Positions 9,801-16,994 of a stretch of 47,363 bases of DNA are shown one piece after another. This DNA is from a virus, in the IMG/VR virus record IMGVR_UViG_3300009176_000017, positions 1 through 47,363 of that record; one strand, written 5' to 3'. A model generated the notes under the pieces. That model was not told the origin of the DNA. It made no database searches and saw only the letters and a program-made list of their open reading frames with translations. A program made the position numbers and the translations under genes. Numbering within the stretch: the stretch's first letter is position 1; the number at the start of each line of letters is the position of its first letter.

Positions 9801-10206
9801 GCGGCCGGTGGAATTGTGCGTGGCGGGGACCGAAATCTGGAGCTACGGGAACGGAAAACTCGTGCGAAATCGCGTTGCAAGCCTTAACCTCGTGCGCGTC
9901 GGCACGATGTACCGCTTCACCACGGCCGCCCATCACGAGTTTCGGTGCAGCTCGACGCACCCTATCGCCATCTGGAAGCAGGGGGCGAAGTCGATCTACT
10001 ACCGGGACGCCTCGGACATGCAGATCGGCGACGTGATCTACCGTCTCGTGGGCGGCCAAGTCGTGAAGGATTCCATCGTCGGAATCGATTTCGAGACGGG
10101 AACGCCGGTTCACGTCTACTCCATCACGGCAGAGCGGAGCCCGCGAAATCTCTTTTTCGACGGGGTTTGCGCTCACAACAAATCGGCCGCAGAGAGGCAG
10201 TCGTAA
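6820..10206 (+). CDS. tail protein with C-terminal Hint autoprocessing domain
   Basis: A 1128-aa protein. Residues 1-160 are fibronectin-III-like beta structure. The middle holds further beta domains, including three copies of the shared beta module (near residues 247-320, 522-585 and 823-890). Residues 981-1120 form a Hint domain: Cys981 starts the block-A-like CVPVGTPVETVDG, block B is CSSTHPI, and the end is VCAHN, followed by Lys1121 and seven further residues. Because the residue after Asn is Lys, ordinary protein splicing is not expected; self-cleavage or ester/amide transfer is more likely. The ATG at 6820 follows a weak GGA, and the structured gap 6663-6819 lies upstream. A host-facing tail or fibre-associated protein is likely from its size and position. 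Confidence 0.8.
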   Translation: MPYNPDNKTDQITGTTDNWQTPADYADTYRTLNHALLPPKDFRVTLAADKQHLLFTINDVQTSPTRQVIDEYKIWFAPVTLLADSATIQIPAVAARVFAGAELAATMSASGKAGDISQESDRRFVGVAGWFFATAANEAGTQSRPTLPVVNPTASTAGDSAVPPDVTGAQVTLLGEQFEGKAYVRVAVTALVPSPIGSFAGYQIYIKGYRYNPLIEEGPFIGLTSQEGGDSLSGSFLLSPDVPSGYSDGLATFTSGTFDIDGVGTNWNTAWAGERFVEAWLLDLSGDEFLSRWHISTTTSPTHITAASPAPGGFIDTTCPYVIYDPAQQTNNTIEGASGQDFVRISHNVTFYFVAVSKAGTRRTDVENSPRVVFKFGLNASLTKPFNPVNLVALTNLGSTSRNGASVNLTWNLVQIAGTPTDQIDSTVAHFNIYRVRAGTVGTPDWTVKRPNQPFATIRYNDAMQNLGAFAWTDRSFNTDPLIDSAQQTDGWDFDQTDPAQYVYWVTSVNVQARENLTAYWSHVSATNATTTLTVTGGDPATADWIGETITINGEDYTVEDVDTGTQVVTFDPAFLDPTSSYQSFIGPTTGRVTLVGNSGSENDPTIYRDNFYNRVFNSQFIGTDGSSLQAHDTAYGPANNAADGQPTFKYFFTGSEYIVGGTGVAGVPGEWSLGAATAPPAAMPTANDRWSIWESYLSTGGTAGTFTAAGEIEIDPTAHTADDFSAISQFVEKGAFLRGENLVLAILAKTASAGASTSGYLLIQIVRYDARDFSNAAYTPSQPEGVERDVGLGGAFNLTTLTTDYTQFKVLAKLSTADPAVSVTANGTTTLTAPNSDFSILWMGAYISVNGEAFAHEIQKVTGGTGIDDNTTITLGSAVSQTGTFDAVVCIQGVPPGTVPGGYPTTIAGPLPIPSAFTHYQCKFGINGEWSEIITLKQPMVNGGLLGAPWTAQMNSLDWPGGASQTGGSDTDPNDPVVGCVPVGTPVETVDGPRPVELCVAGTEIWSYGNGKLVRNRVASLNLVRVGTMYRFTTAAHHEFRCSSTHPIAIWKQGAKSIYYRDASDMQIGDVIYRLVGGQVVKDSIVGIDFETGTPVHVYSITAERSPRNLFFDGVCAHNKSAAERQS
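9760..10179 (+). other. Hint domain (BIL/intein-like) in tail protein
   Basis: This covers 140 codons from the nucleophile-type Cys (TGC at 9760) to the terminal His-Asn (CAC AAC at 10174-10179). Blocks A, B (Thr-His pair) and F/G are recognisable; no endonuclease insertion is present. Only eight codons follow the Asn, beginning with Lys, so there is almost no C-extein. Confidence 0.8.
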
Positions 10207-10404
10207 ATGGGGCTCTACGACGTGCGCGGCGTGACGACCGACATCGACGGGAACGAGTTGTTCGTGTCGTGCGACAAATGCAGGACGACGCGCGGGCTCG
10301 ATTGGATCTCGGCTTATCACGGGGATTGCGGCGGGACGTTTAGGGCCGACTCCGAGACGTGGGCGAAGGTAGAGGCCCGCAACCGAGGGTTGCGTGAAAG
10401 CTAA
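10207..10404 (+). CDS. small zinc-ribbon-like protein
   Basis: A 65-aa protein whose ATG directly follows the stop of the Hint tail protein and whose end overlaps the next gene. It has a CDKC pair and a third Cys in HGDCGG, which suggests a degenerate zinc ribbon. The function is unknown. Confidence 0.65.
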   Translation: MGLYDVRGVTTDIDGNELFVSCDKCRTTRGLDWISAYHGDCGGTFRADSETWAKVEARNRGLRES

Positions 10405-10954
10405 CGTGACCCGCGTCCACGTCTCCGACCGTCCCGATAAACAGGGGCGGCTCAAGGTGTCGGGGCTCCTCAGTGTCAAGGGCCACGCTTTGCCGTTCCG
10501 CCATTCGGCCCATGTGGATGACGACCCCGCGGAGCTGGAGAAGCGCCTCGACGAACATCACGAAAAGGCGGTCGTCTGGGCCGCTCTCCGAGAGCATCAC
10601 AAGAAATGGACGAACGAGAAAGAGGAGCACGGGGGCGGGAAGATCCACGTCCGGTTCTCGGACATCGGCGCCTTCGGTCCTAACGACTGGCGCCTGACCG
10701 TCATATGGGACGAAGAGATCGGGGGTCAGATGACCCATCACACGAAGGTATACCAAGCGGATCACCCTGCGGGCCTCCCCAAGCCCGAGGCCGTAAAGGA
10801 GCATGTGCGTGGGCAGTTGGCGACGCGGGTAGCGCACCATCAGAGTGCGAAGGCCCATCATCAAATCGTGGGGGCTATGAAACATGAAATCTCGCGAAAA
10901 CGAGCCCAAGCCGAGAAGCAGCACGGAGAAGGCGCCAAGAAAGAGCGAGCGTGA
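10394..10954 (+). CDS. hypothetical His/Lys-rich protein
   Basis: A 186-aa protein with GTG start at 10394, overlapping the previous gene by 11 bases. It is very rich in His (for example HHEK, HHKK, HHQSAKAHHQ) and charged residues. It has beta-like strands at about 35-115 and a basic amphipathic helix at about 135-186. It lies between tail genes and could bind metal or nucleic acid, but no family was recognised. Confidence 0.7.
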   Translation: MKANVTRVHVSDRPDKQGRLKVSGLLSVKGHALPFRHSAHVDDDPAELEKRLDEHHEKAVVWAALREHHKKWTNEKEEHGGGKIHVRFSDIGAFGPNDWRLTVIWDEEIGGQMTHHTKVYQADHPAGLPKPEAVKEHVRGQLATRVAHHQSAKAHHQIVGAMKHEISRKRAQAEKQHGEGAKKERA

Positions 10955-11054
10955 CGTGGAGTGGTTGATAGACGAAATCGCGAAGCGGGCGATAGCGAGG
11001 GGCGAGCTAGAGATGCCACTCGCCGGGCCGTTCGCGATGGACGATGAAGAGTGA
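10884..11054 (+). CDS. small overlapping ORF, 56 aa
   Basis: This ORF starts at ATG 10884 inside the end of the 186-aa gene, eight or so bases after a GGGGG tract, and ends with TGA that overlaps the GTG of the pentapeptide gene (GTGA). The product is Lys/Arg/Glu-rich with a helix at about 25-45. The 4-base coupling with the next gene is the main argument that it is translated. Function unknown. Confidence 0.5.
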   Translation: MKSRENEPKPRSSTEKAPRKSERDVEWLIDEIAKRAIARGELEMPLAGPFAMDDEE

Positions 11055-11731
11055 GCCGCCTCCTCCGCTCGAAACGTCGCGCCCAAGGATGGGAGGAAAA
11101 GGATTCGGTCCACGTCGGGGAGGATCTCCGCTCTCTCTCGGCGTACGGGAGCAAGTTCGCGAACGTCTCATTCGAGCGTTGCGTGATGAATCTCGCGGAC
11201 TTCACCGGGGCGCCAGAAATCAAGGATTGCTCTTTCGATACGTGCCAGATGCCTCTCTCCTCGTTCCGCTCCGCGACGCTGGATAACGTCACCTTCCTAG
11301 ACTGCGATCTGGAGCAGGCGAATTTCGCTGGGGTTGTCCTTCGGAACGTGCAGTTCGTGGGGTGCCGCCTCGCCTACTCCATCTTCGCCGGAGCCACGCT
11401 TCGCGCCGTGATGTTTCAGAACTGCAACCTCCACGGCGCGGATCTCGACTTTATCGAAGCCCACGAGGCGATCTTCCGCGGGTCCGTACTTTGGGGCGTG
11501 AAAGTGGGGCTCTCGTGCCCCTTCTTTAACGCCTCCTTCGACGAACGCTCGGCGGACTACTTCGCCGCTATCCTCGCGAGGGTCCACCCAAACAAGGAGA
11601 AGCGGCGTAAGATGGAGGAGGTTGCTGGCACGACGGCGGTCGGCGCCGTCAATCGACTTATGAGGAGTCGCGATGAAGACGAAGCCCAAGCCGAAACCGA
11701 CGAAGCCCCGCAAGCCCTACGTGCGGTCTGA
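11051..11731 (+). CDS. pentapeptide-repeat protein
   Basis: A 226-aa protein. Residues about 35-150 show runs of the A(D/N)LXX / XXFXX pentapeptide pattern (ANVSFERC, LADFTG, CSFDTC, VTFLDCDLEQANFAG, VQFVGC, VMFQNCNLHGADLDF, AIFRGS), predicting a right-handed square beta-helix; the C-terminal 60 residues are helical and acidic. Such folds can mimic DNA (the Qnr/MfpA class inhibits or protects gyrase), but others are structural. The GTG at 11051 overlaps the upstream stop by four bases. Its presence in a tail/ejection operon makes a virion or injected role conceivable; this is inference. Confidence 0.85.
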   Translation: MSRLLRSKRRAQGWEEKDSVHVGEDLRSLSAYGSKFANVSFERCVMNLADFTGAPEIKDCSFDTCQMPLSSFRSATLDNVTFLDCDLEQANFAGVVLRNVQFVGCRLAYSIFAGATLRAVMFQNCNLHGADLDFIEAHEAIFRGSVLWGVKVGLSCPFFNASFDERSADYFAAILARVHPNKEKRRKMEEVAGTTAVGAVNRLMRSRDEDEAQAETDEAPQALRAV

Positions 11732-12053
11732 CCGGCCGCTCCTCCTCGACTTCGACGTGAACGTAGCGCCGCACAAAACAATCCCCGAGCGGATGAAGCT
11801 CTGGGCGGTCTCCGAGGAGAAGCTCCGGGAGATCATCGCGGAGGAGATTGGGAAGGCGGCGCCGCCTCACGTCTGCGCCCCGTGCTACCGACCGCATCGG
11901 GACGAGTGGTATGTGCCGTTCACCATTCCTTACCCTTACATGCCTACGTACACCTACCCGTCCATCACTTGGAGCGGGACCCAGCAGGGCGAGAGCACGT
12001 CGGGGACGTACGCCAATTGGTGGGCGAGCCCACAGGTCTATACGCAGTCTTGA
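11673..12053 (+). CDS. hypothetical proline/tyrosine-rich protein
   Basis: A 126-aa protein. The ATG at 11673 follows GAGGAG and lies inside the end of the pentapeptide gene (59-base overlap). The N-terminus is Lys/Pro rich (TKPRKP). An acidic helix lies near residues 45-65, and the C-terminal 50 residues are rich in Tyr, Pro, Trp and Thr. Its TGA overlaps the TTG of the next gene. Unknown function; a minor virion protein is plausible by position. Confidence 0.65.
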   Translation: MKTKPKPKPTKPRKPYVRSDRPLLLDFDVNVAPHKTIPERMKLWAVSEEKLREIIAEEIGKAAPPHVCAPCYRPHRDEWYVPFTIPYPYMPTYTYPSITWSGTQQGESTSGTYANWWASPQVYTQS

Positions 12054-12670
12054 GCACCGACTCCCCCCAGAGCGCCGCGTCAGCGGACCTCTCGCGTACG
12101 CAGGCCGGGCTGTCTCAGCAGCTCTCAAATGTCGCGTATCCCGAGCTTAAGAACATCATCGACCTCTTGGGCCGCGAGATCGGCCCCGGCGGAGAGCCGG
12201 CCTCGATCCGTAGCGCCTACGGGGCGGCGCGGTCTCAGCTCAATCAGGGCTACGCCGATGCCTCGCAGGACACGCTGGGGCTCCTCCAGCAGCAGGCGAA
12301 GCAGAGCGGGGAGCGGTTTCTTCCGGGTCAGGTAAACGCCGCCTACGGAACCTACGCCCGCGGTCTTGAGGAGGACCGCTCCCAGGCGATGCGGCGCCTC
12401 GACTTCGGGGAGCAGCAGGCTTCCTTGACCCAATACACGCAGCTTCTCCAGATGCTCGGCCAGGGAAGCGGCGCGGCCCTCAACTTGGGGCGCGGATACA
12501 GCGGGAATCAGGCCGCGGCGATCGGCGGCCTCTCAGGGTCGAGTCAGTTCGGAAGCGCGCTCGGAGGCGCGGCGTCGGGAGCGGCCATCGGAGCGCAGAC
12601 GGGGAATCCTTGGGCCATTGCCGGCGGCGCCGTAGTGGGCGGCCTCGGCGGATACTTCTCCGCGGGGTGA
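12050..12670 (+). CDS. internal virion (ejection-type) protein, tandem paralogue A
   Basis: A 206-aa protein with TTG start at 12050 overlapping the upstream stop. Residues 1-150 are Gln/Ala/Leu-rich helical (GGEPA near residue 48, SQLNQGYADAS, LLQQQAK); residues about 155-206 are Gly/Ala rich and hydrophobic (ALGGAASGAAIGAQ, AVVGGLGGY), like a membrane-active glycine-zipper tail. The gene at 13140 has the same length (206 aa), same TTG start with MS(T/S)D beginning, GGEPA at a similar place and a Gly-rich tail, so they are likely ancient tandem duplicates. The T7 gp14 class of ejected proteins is a fair comparison; identity is inferred. Confidence 0.75.
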   Translation: MSTDSPQSAASADLSRTQAGLSQQLSNVAYPELKNIIDLLGREIGPGGEPASIRSAYGAARSQLNQGYADASQDTLGLLQQQAKQSGERFLPGQVNAAYGTYARGLEEDRSQAMRRLDFGEQQASLTQYTQLLQMLGQGSGAALNLGRGYSGNQAAAIGGLSGSSQFGSALGGAASGAAIGAQTGNPWAIAGGAVVGGLGGYFSAG

Positions 12671-12673
12671 TGC

Positions 12674-13150
12674 ATGGGACATCCGCGCTTGCAAAAATGG
12701 TATCGCTTCTGGATGAAAGTTGACATGCGCGAGGGCGAAGACTGCTGGCCGTGGCGCGGTGCCATAGATAGCGGTGGCTATGGTGACTTCCGCGTGGATG
12801 GTAGGACGGAGGAGGCCCATCGGCTGGCCTACGAATACATCAAGGGCGATATCCCAGAGGGGCTCGTCATCGATCATCTTTGCCGTAACAGATCGTGCGT
12901 CAATCCGTTCCATATGGAGGCTGTCACGGACGGCGTTAACATTTTGCGCGGCGTCGGCAAGTCGGCGTTTCATGCGAGACGGACGGAATGCGCCAACGGA
13001 CACCCGTTTGATACCATCAACACGGTCTACATCAAGCGGTACGGTAAAGACGCCGCGAAAGCCCCCTATAGGGGATGTCGAAAATGTCTCGCGGACCGTG
13101 ACGCCGCAAAAGCGAAGAAGAAGTCCACGGGGGCCGAGTTTGTCGTCTGA
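12674..13150 (+). CDS. HNH homing-type endonuclease 1
   Basis: A 158-aa protein. The HNH core is at residues 64-84 (Asp67-His68, Cys70, Cys75, Asn77, His80), preceded by the CWPWRG strand typical of phage free-standing HNH nucleases. A C-terminal zinc ribbon (CANGHP ... CRKC) follows. It is inserted between the two 206-aa paralogues, and its end overlaps the TTG start of the second. Base composition is somewhat less GC-rich than its neighbours. It shares its IDHLCRN core and zinc ribbon with the minus-strand gene at 20259-20744. Likely role: mobile endonuclease spreading itself between phages. Confidence 0.9.
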   Translation: MGHPRLQKWYRFWMKVDMREGEDCWPWRGAIDSGGYGDFRVDGRTEEAHRLAYEYIKGDIPEGLVIDHLCRNRSCVNPFHMEAVTDGVNILRGVGKSAFHARRTECANGHPFDTINTVYIKRYGKDAAKAPYRGCRKCLADRDAAKAKKKSTGAEFVV

Positions 13151-13760
13151 TCAGTCTTCCGCTTCTGCCGCCGCCGTGCGCACCAATTCTGCGTTGGCGC
13201 AGCAGGCATATCGCATCGGCCTCCCGGCCCTCGGCCGTCAATATTCCTTGCTCAACAACTCCATCACGGAGGGCGGAGAACCGGCCGGGCTCGCCGCGGC
13301 CTATCAGGGGCAGCGGACGGGAATCACGGAGGGGCTCGCCCGCTCCGGTTTCACGCAGATGCAGCAACAGCTTGGAGCGCAGGAACAGGCGGCGCGGGGC
13401 GGGAATCTTCGGGCCAACCTCACGCCGCAAGGGGTAGGCGCCCAGATCGCGGACCAGCTCTACTCCTCGACGCTCAACGAAGGGCTCGGCCGCGTGGAGC
13501 AGCTCAACAAGCTCCTCGCTCTCGGCATGGGCCAGAGCGTCCAGGCTGGGAACGCCTCCGTTGGCGCCGGCCAGCTACAGCTACAGGGGATTGCGGGAAT
13601 GCCGCAATACAACTCCACCTACGCGAGCATCCTCGGCGGCGCCGCTGGCCTCGCGTCGGCGTACGGGGGTTATTCCGCCTGGCAAGCGGGCCAACCCGGC
13701 CTCCAGCCGGGGGCGCAGCTTCCCGTATCTCGTAACTACTCGTCGTTCGTGACAGGATAG
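13140..13760 (+). CDS. internal virion (ejection-type) protein, tandem paralogue B
   Basis: A 206-aa protein. I chose TTG 13140 because it gives exactly the same length and an MSSDQ start like paralogue A (MSTDS), with GGGGG about eight bases upstream, though it lies inside the end of the HNH gene. Gln/Ala/Leu-rich helices (GGEPAGLAAAY, MQQQLGAQEQAA) precede a Gly-rich segment (ILGGAAGLASAYGGY). Role inferred as an ejected or internal virion protein. Confidence 0.75.
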   Translation: MSSDQSSASAAAVRTNSALAQQAYRIGLPALGRQYSLLNNSITEGGEPAGLAAAYQGQRTGITEGLARSGFTQMQQQLGAQEQAARGGNLRANLTPQGVGAQIADQLYSSTLNEGLGRVEQLNKLLALGMGQSVQAGNASVGAGQLQLQGIAGMPQYNSTYASILGGAAGLASAYGGYSAWQAGQPGLQPGAQLPVSRNYSSFVTG

Positions 13761-13764
13761 GGCG

Positions 13765-13947
13765 ATGGAAAACGAAACGCTCCCCTCGTGGCGGCATCTC
13801 GGCAGCTCCGTGGTCGTCGATCTTTCCAAGACGCCGGAAGAGCGGCTCGCGGATTTCATCGCCGCGAAGGAGCGTCAGCACACCGAATCGATGGCCTATC
13901 TAAACGCGCTGCTCCTCTCGGCTGGAGATGAGAAGGCCGATGGGTGA
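13765..13947 (+). CDS. small helical protein
   Basis: A 60-aa acidic, helical protein between the second 206-aa paralogue and the 477-aa ejection-type gene, overlapping the latter by eight bases. No motif was recognised. Position and overlap support translation. Confidence 0.6.
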   Translation: MENETLPSWRHLGSSVVVDLSKTPEERLADFIAAKERQHTESMAYLNALLLSAGDEKADG

Positions 13948-15373
13948 TCTTGAAGACACCCTGACCGGGACGCTCGGACTCGCCGGGGCGGCGAGCGGAT
14001 TCGACCCCGTCCAGCAGGGCGATTGGCTCTCTCAAAACATGGGAGGGCTCCAGCAGTTCATCCAGAGTCTCGGCGCCGCCAAACAGGAGGGAGAGGCCGA
14101 GAAGAAAAAAAGGGGTTTCTCTGCGGCCATCGGCGAAGACGGGACCGTCACCCTCAAAGGGCCGGGCGAAGACATCCTTAAGGGACTCCAGGGCGCCCAG
14201 AGCTATCAGAAGCTCCTCCAGGGCTACTCGGAGCAGTTGGCTGCACGGCAGGCCCAGACGCAGGCTCACCCCGTAGGAAGCCTCCTCGCGCAATTGGCGG
14301 GCAATCTAGCGGCCTCGGACCCCAAGCTCCCCGGCTTCGTCCGTGGGCTCGGTCTCACCGCCCAGCAGCTCAACCCCACCGTCCAGCAGCTCCAGGGGCA
14401 GCAGATGGGCATCGCCCAGACGCTCGCCCAACTCCAGAACCAGCAGCTCCAGCAGACGCTCGCGATTCGCCAGGACGCTCGGGAGCAGTCTCATTCCGCC
14501 GTCGAGCTGGCCCGTGAGAGCCGCATCGCGAAAGAGGCGCCCGTCAAGGACTTCCTAAGGGTGCAGGGCGAACACCTGACCGCCGCGGCAAAGGGAGAGC
14601 TTGATCCGCAGACGGCTACAGCGAGCCTCGTCCAGAGCGGACTCCTCTCTCCCGAGAACGCCCCGGCGTATCAGGCCCAGCTACAGGGCGCCGTGGAGCG
14701 TTTCGGCGCGATCAAGGACAAAGCGGCGAAAGAGCAGCTCGGCCGGGACATCTTCAAGGCTACGCTCGCTGCGGATTCTCAGGCGAGAACCTTCGCCCAG
14801 CAGGACGCGATCCTCGCGAAGCGTCTTGCGGCCCAAGCGGCGGACCTCGACAAACGGCTCGCCGCCTCCGAGGCCAAGACCGCGGCGAAGGACGCCAAGC
14901 TCCCGCAGACGGTCCAGGGCCAGCTTAAGGAGCTGACGGCGGCCGACAACGCGCTTAACGAAGTCGAGAAGGTTCTCGCCAACCCGGACCTCACGAAGAA
15001 CATGGGGCCGATCATGGGGAGAATCGCCCAGGCGAATCCGTACCGTCGCCCCGAGGATCAGGGCGTCATCACCCAGCTCAAACTACAGACGGCCAACGCA
15101 ATCAAATCCACTGGGGCCGGCGCAAGGGGTTTTGGTCCGCAGGAGCGGCCGTTTTTTGAGAAGCTGTCCGAGGGAATCCAGAACACGCCGGAGCAGAACC
15201 GCGCGATCTTGGAGAAGTGGCGGGATTATCTCGATCAGGAGCGTAAGGCCATCGTTTCCACCTACAACGTGGACTGGAACACGTACGGAAACGCGCTCGG
15301 CCCGCGGCTCGCGCCCCAGAAGGCTGCGCCTATTGCCGTTCCACAGGGCTGGAAGATCGAAGTCGTGAAGTAG
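13940..15373 (+). CDS. large internal/ejection-type virion protein
   Basis: A 477-aa protein. I favour ATG 13940 (GAGAAGG about five bases upstream) over ATG 13928. It is dominated by Gln/Ala/Lys/Leu helices and coiled-coil-like heptads (about 140-180 LAQLQNQQLQQTLA, 270-330 rich in Lys/Ala), with Gly/Pro segments near both ends. There is no enzymatic motif. Composition and place among ejection-type genes suggest an internal core protein that enters the cell with DNA; this is inference. Confidence 0.7.
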   Translation: MGDLEDTLTGTLGLAGAASGFDPVQQGDWLSQNMGGLQQFIQSLGAAKQEGEAEKKKRGFSAAIGEDGTVTLKGPGEDILKGLQGAQSYQKLLQGYSEQLAARQAQTQAHPVGSLLAQLAGNLAASDPKLPGFVRGLGLTAQQLNPTVQQLQGQQMGIAQTLAQLQNQQLQQTLAIRQDAREQSHSAVELARESRIAKEAPVKDFLRVQGEHLTAAAKGELDPQTATASLVQSGLLSPENAPAYQAQLQGAVERFGAIKDKAAKEQLGRDIFKATLAADSQARTFAQQDAILAKRLAAQAADLDKRLAASEAKTAAKDAKLPQTVQGQLKELTAADNALNEVEKVLANPDLTKNMGPIMGRIAQANPYRRPEDQGVITQLKLQTANAIKSTGAGARGFGPQERPFFEKLSEGIQNTPEQNRAILEKWRDYLDQERKAIVSTYNVDWNTYGNALGPRLAPQKAAPIAVPQGWKIEVVK

Positions 15374-16672
15374 ATGCCGAGCTATCGCATCACGGCGCCC
15401 GATGGAACCACGTACGCGCTCACGCCGCCGGAAGGTGCGTCCGAAGCCGACATTCAGGCCCAGATCGCCCACATCACCGGGGCGCCCGCGGCCCAGTCGG
15501 CGCCCACGAAACCCACAGGCCAGACGGATTTCCAGCGGCGCTCTCGACAGCGGCTCGCCGACCTCCAAACACAGACAGGGGCAGCCAACTACGCCCAGGA
15601 CATGAGCAACGCGAAGGGAGAGTTCGCCGGCCAGGTGGCAGCAGCCGTCCCCCTCGGGATAGCTGCGCCTCTCACGGGCGGCGCGTCTCTCGCTGGCGGC
15701 CTAGCTATGGCCGGCGCGGCTGGCGCTACGGGGGGCCTCCTCCGCGAGACAACGAAGGGCGCTTTCGGGTCGAATGACATCCCGATGACCGGGAAGGAGA
15801 TCGCGAAGACGCTCTCCCTCGATGCCGTGCTCGGTGTGGCCGGCGAAGGGGGCGGCAGGGCGATCAGCGGCTTCTCAAAACAGCTCGTCCCGAAGCTTAT
15901 CCAGAGGGCCGCGGCGAAGACGGAGGCCGGGGCCAACATCCTTGAGCAGCAGTTCGCCCAGACGCGGGAAAAGCTCTACACGCTCGCGAAGGACGCCGGG
16001 GACCCGAAGGTAAACCTCGGCACCGAATTGAGCGACGCCTACGACAAGCTGATGACGATCCCGAAGGGCGTTGGCAAGATCGGCCAGCGGTTTGCCGGTA
16101 TGAGCCCCAAGGCCGCCGAAGTCATGGGCGACATCCAGAACGCCCTTGAGCTTTCTGGCGGGGGCGTAGGGAAAGACCAGCCGCTTTCGGCCCTTATCCG
16201 CATGAAGGGGGACCTCGCCCAATTCGCGTGGAAGGAGCCAACTCTCTCCGCGGAGGAGCGTCAAATCTTCAAAGGGCTCGCGGGCTCCGTCGATCGGAAG
16301 CTCCGCGATGCGCTCGGAGCGGTCGGCGGCGACGCCGCGAAGGGCCTCCTCAGCGACGCGAACGCGCTCCTCAAAACCCAGCGGGAATACAACGTCGGGC
16401 TCGATCTCATGGAGACGGCCCTTCGCAAGACCACGATCCGAGGCGCTATCGCAAACGTGGCGCTCAAGCCCGTGCAAGAGGCCGCGGCGTGGACGTTGGA
16501 GCGCGCCCTTAACCATCCCGTCGCGATGAGGCTCGTCAAGAACGGGATCAAGGCCGTGGTGGACGGGAAGGGCGCCCTCGCCGCCAAGCTCGCCGAGAGG
16601 GCCTTCGCTCTCACCCAAGCCGGCCCCCATGTCCAGTCTTACCTTGAGGCCGCCGATGCCGCTCCACAGTGA
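15374..16672 (+). CDS. ejection-type protein with glycine-rich hydrophobic segment
   Basis: A 432-aa protein starting one base after the previous stop. Residues about 1-40 resemble a small beta domain (YRITAPDGTTYALTPPEGAS) seen at the N-terminus of various phage proteins. Residues about 85-125 are a Gly/Ala/Leu-rich hydrophobic stretch likely to insert in membranes. The remainder is Lys/Ala/Leu helical. Together with the preceding gene it fits a pair of internal proteins ejected to form a conduit. No lysozyme motif was seen. Confidence 0.7.
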   Translation: MPSYRITAPDGTTYALTPPEGASEADIQAQIAHITGAPAAQSAPTKPTGQTDFQRRSRQRLADLQTQTGAANYAQDMSNAKGEFAGQVAAAVPLGIAAPLTGGASLAGGLAMAGAAGATGGLLRETTKGAFGSNDIPMTGKEIAKTLSLDAVLGVAGEGGGRAISGFSKQLVPKLIQRAAAKTEAGANILEQQFAQTREKLYTLAKDAGDPKVNLGTELSDAYDKLMTIPKGVGKIGQRFAGMSPKAAEVMGDIQNALELSGGGVGKDQPLSALIRMKGDLAQFAWKEPTLSAEERQIFKGLAGSVDRKLRDALGAVGGDAAKGLLSDANALLKTQREYNVGLDLMETALRKTTIRGAIANVALKPVQEAAAWTLERALNHPVAMRLVKNGIKAVVDGKGALAAKLAERAFALTQAGPHVQSYLEAADAAPQ

Positions 16673-16799
16673 GTACCCCGAGCAGAAGCGGAGCCTCTTG
16701 CGGGCCGGCATGGGGTGTCTCGCCTTCGCCGTCGTCTCGGTCGTTCTCTGGGCCTTGGCTATCGTCCTCTCGAATGGGCTCAACCGGATCTTGCCGTAA
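16656..16799 (+). CDS. 47-aa single-TM protein
   Basis: A short ORF starting at ATG 16656 within the end of the 432-aa gene and stopping at TAA 16799, just before the AGGAGG of the next gene. Residues about 18-42 are a clear transmembrane helix (CLAFAVVSVVLWALAIVLS) after a basic N-terminus. It begins the run of small membrane proteins that probably includes the holin. Confidence 0.6.
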   Translation: MPLHSEYPEQKRSLLRAGMGCLAFAVVSVVLWALAIVLSNGLNRILP

Positions 16800-16808
16800 G
16801 GAGGCTAT

Positions 16809-16994
16809 GTGGACGTTGTTGTTTTTCTCCTGATCGCGATCCTGATCGTCTGGCTTCTCAAGCTCCTTCTCGATCAGTTCGAGCCGCTGCCGCCCCAGAT
16901 CCGGCTCGTGATCCTCATCATCTGCATCATCATGCTCTTCGGCTGGGGATTCGGTTACGGGGGCTACCACACGTTCCCCTGGAGCCGTAGGTGA
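16809..16994 (+). CDS. two-TM small membrane protein
   Basis: A 61-aa protein. GTG 16809 is preceded by AGGAGG at ideal spacing. There are two hydrophobic helices (about 3-21 and 32-50) joined by an acidic/proline turn (DQFEPLPPQIR). This resembles the small Thivi_2564-like membrane proteins common in phages. Membrane location is seen; holin activity is only a possibility. The stop overlaps the next GTG by four bases. Confidence 0.7.
   Translation: MDVVVFLLIAILIVWLLKLLLDQFEPLPPQIRLVILIICIIMLFGWGFGYGGYHTFPWSRR

Noticed and set aside
8620-10479. Long minus-strand open frame (619 codons) antisense to the Hint tail gene
   Set aside because: Arg/Pro/Asp/Val-biased composition typical of antisense frames in GC-rich DNA; no ribosome site or family; the plus-strand gene has clear domains.
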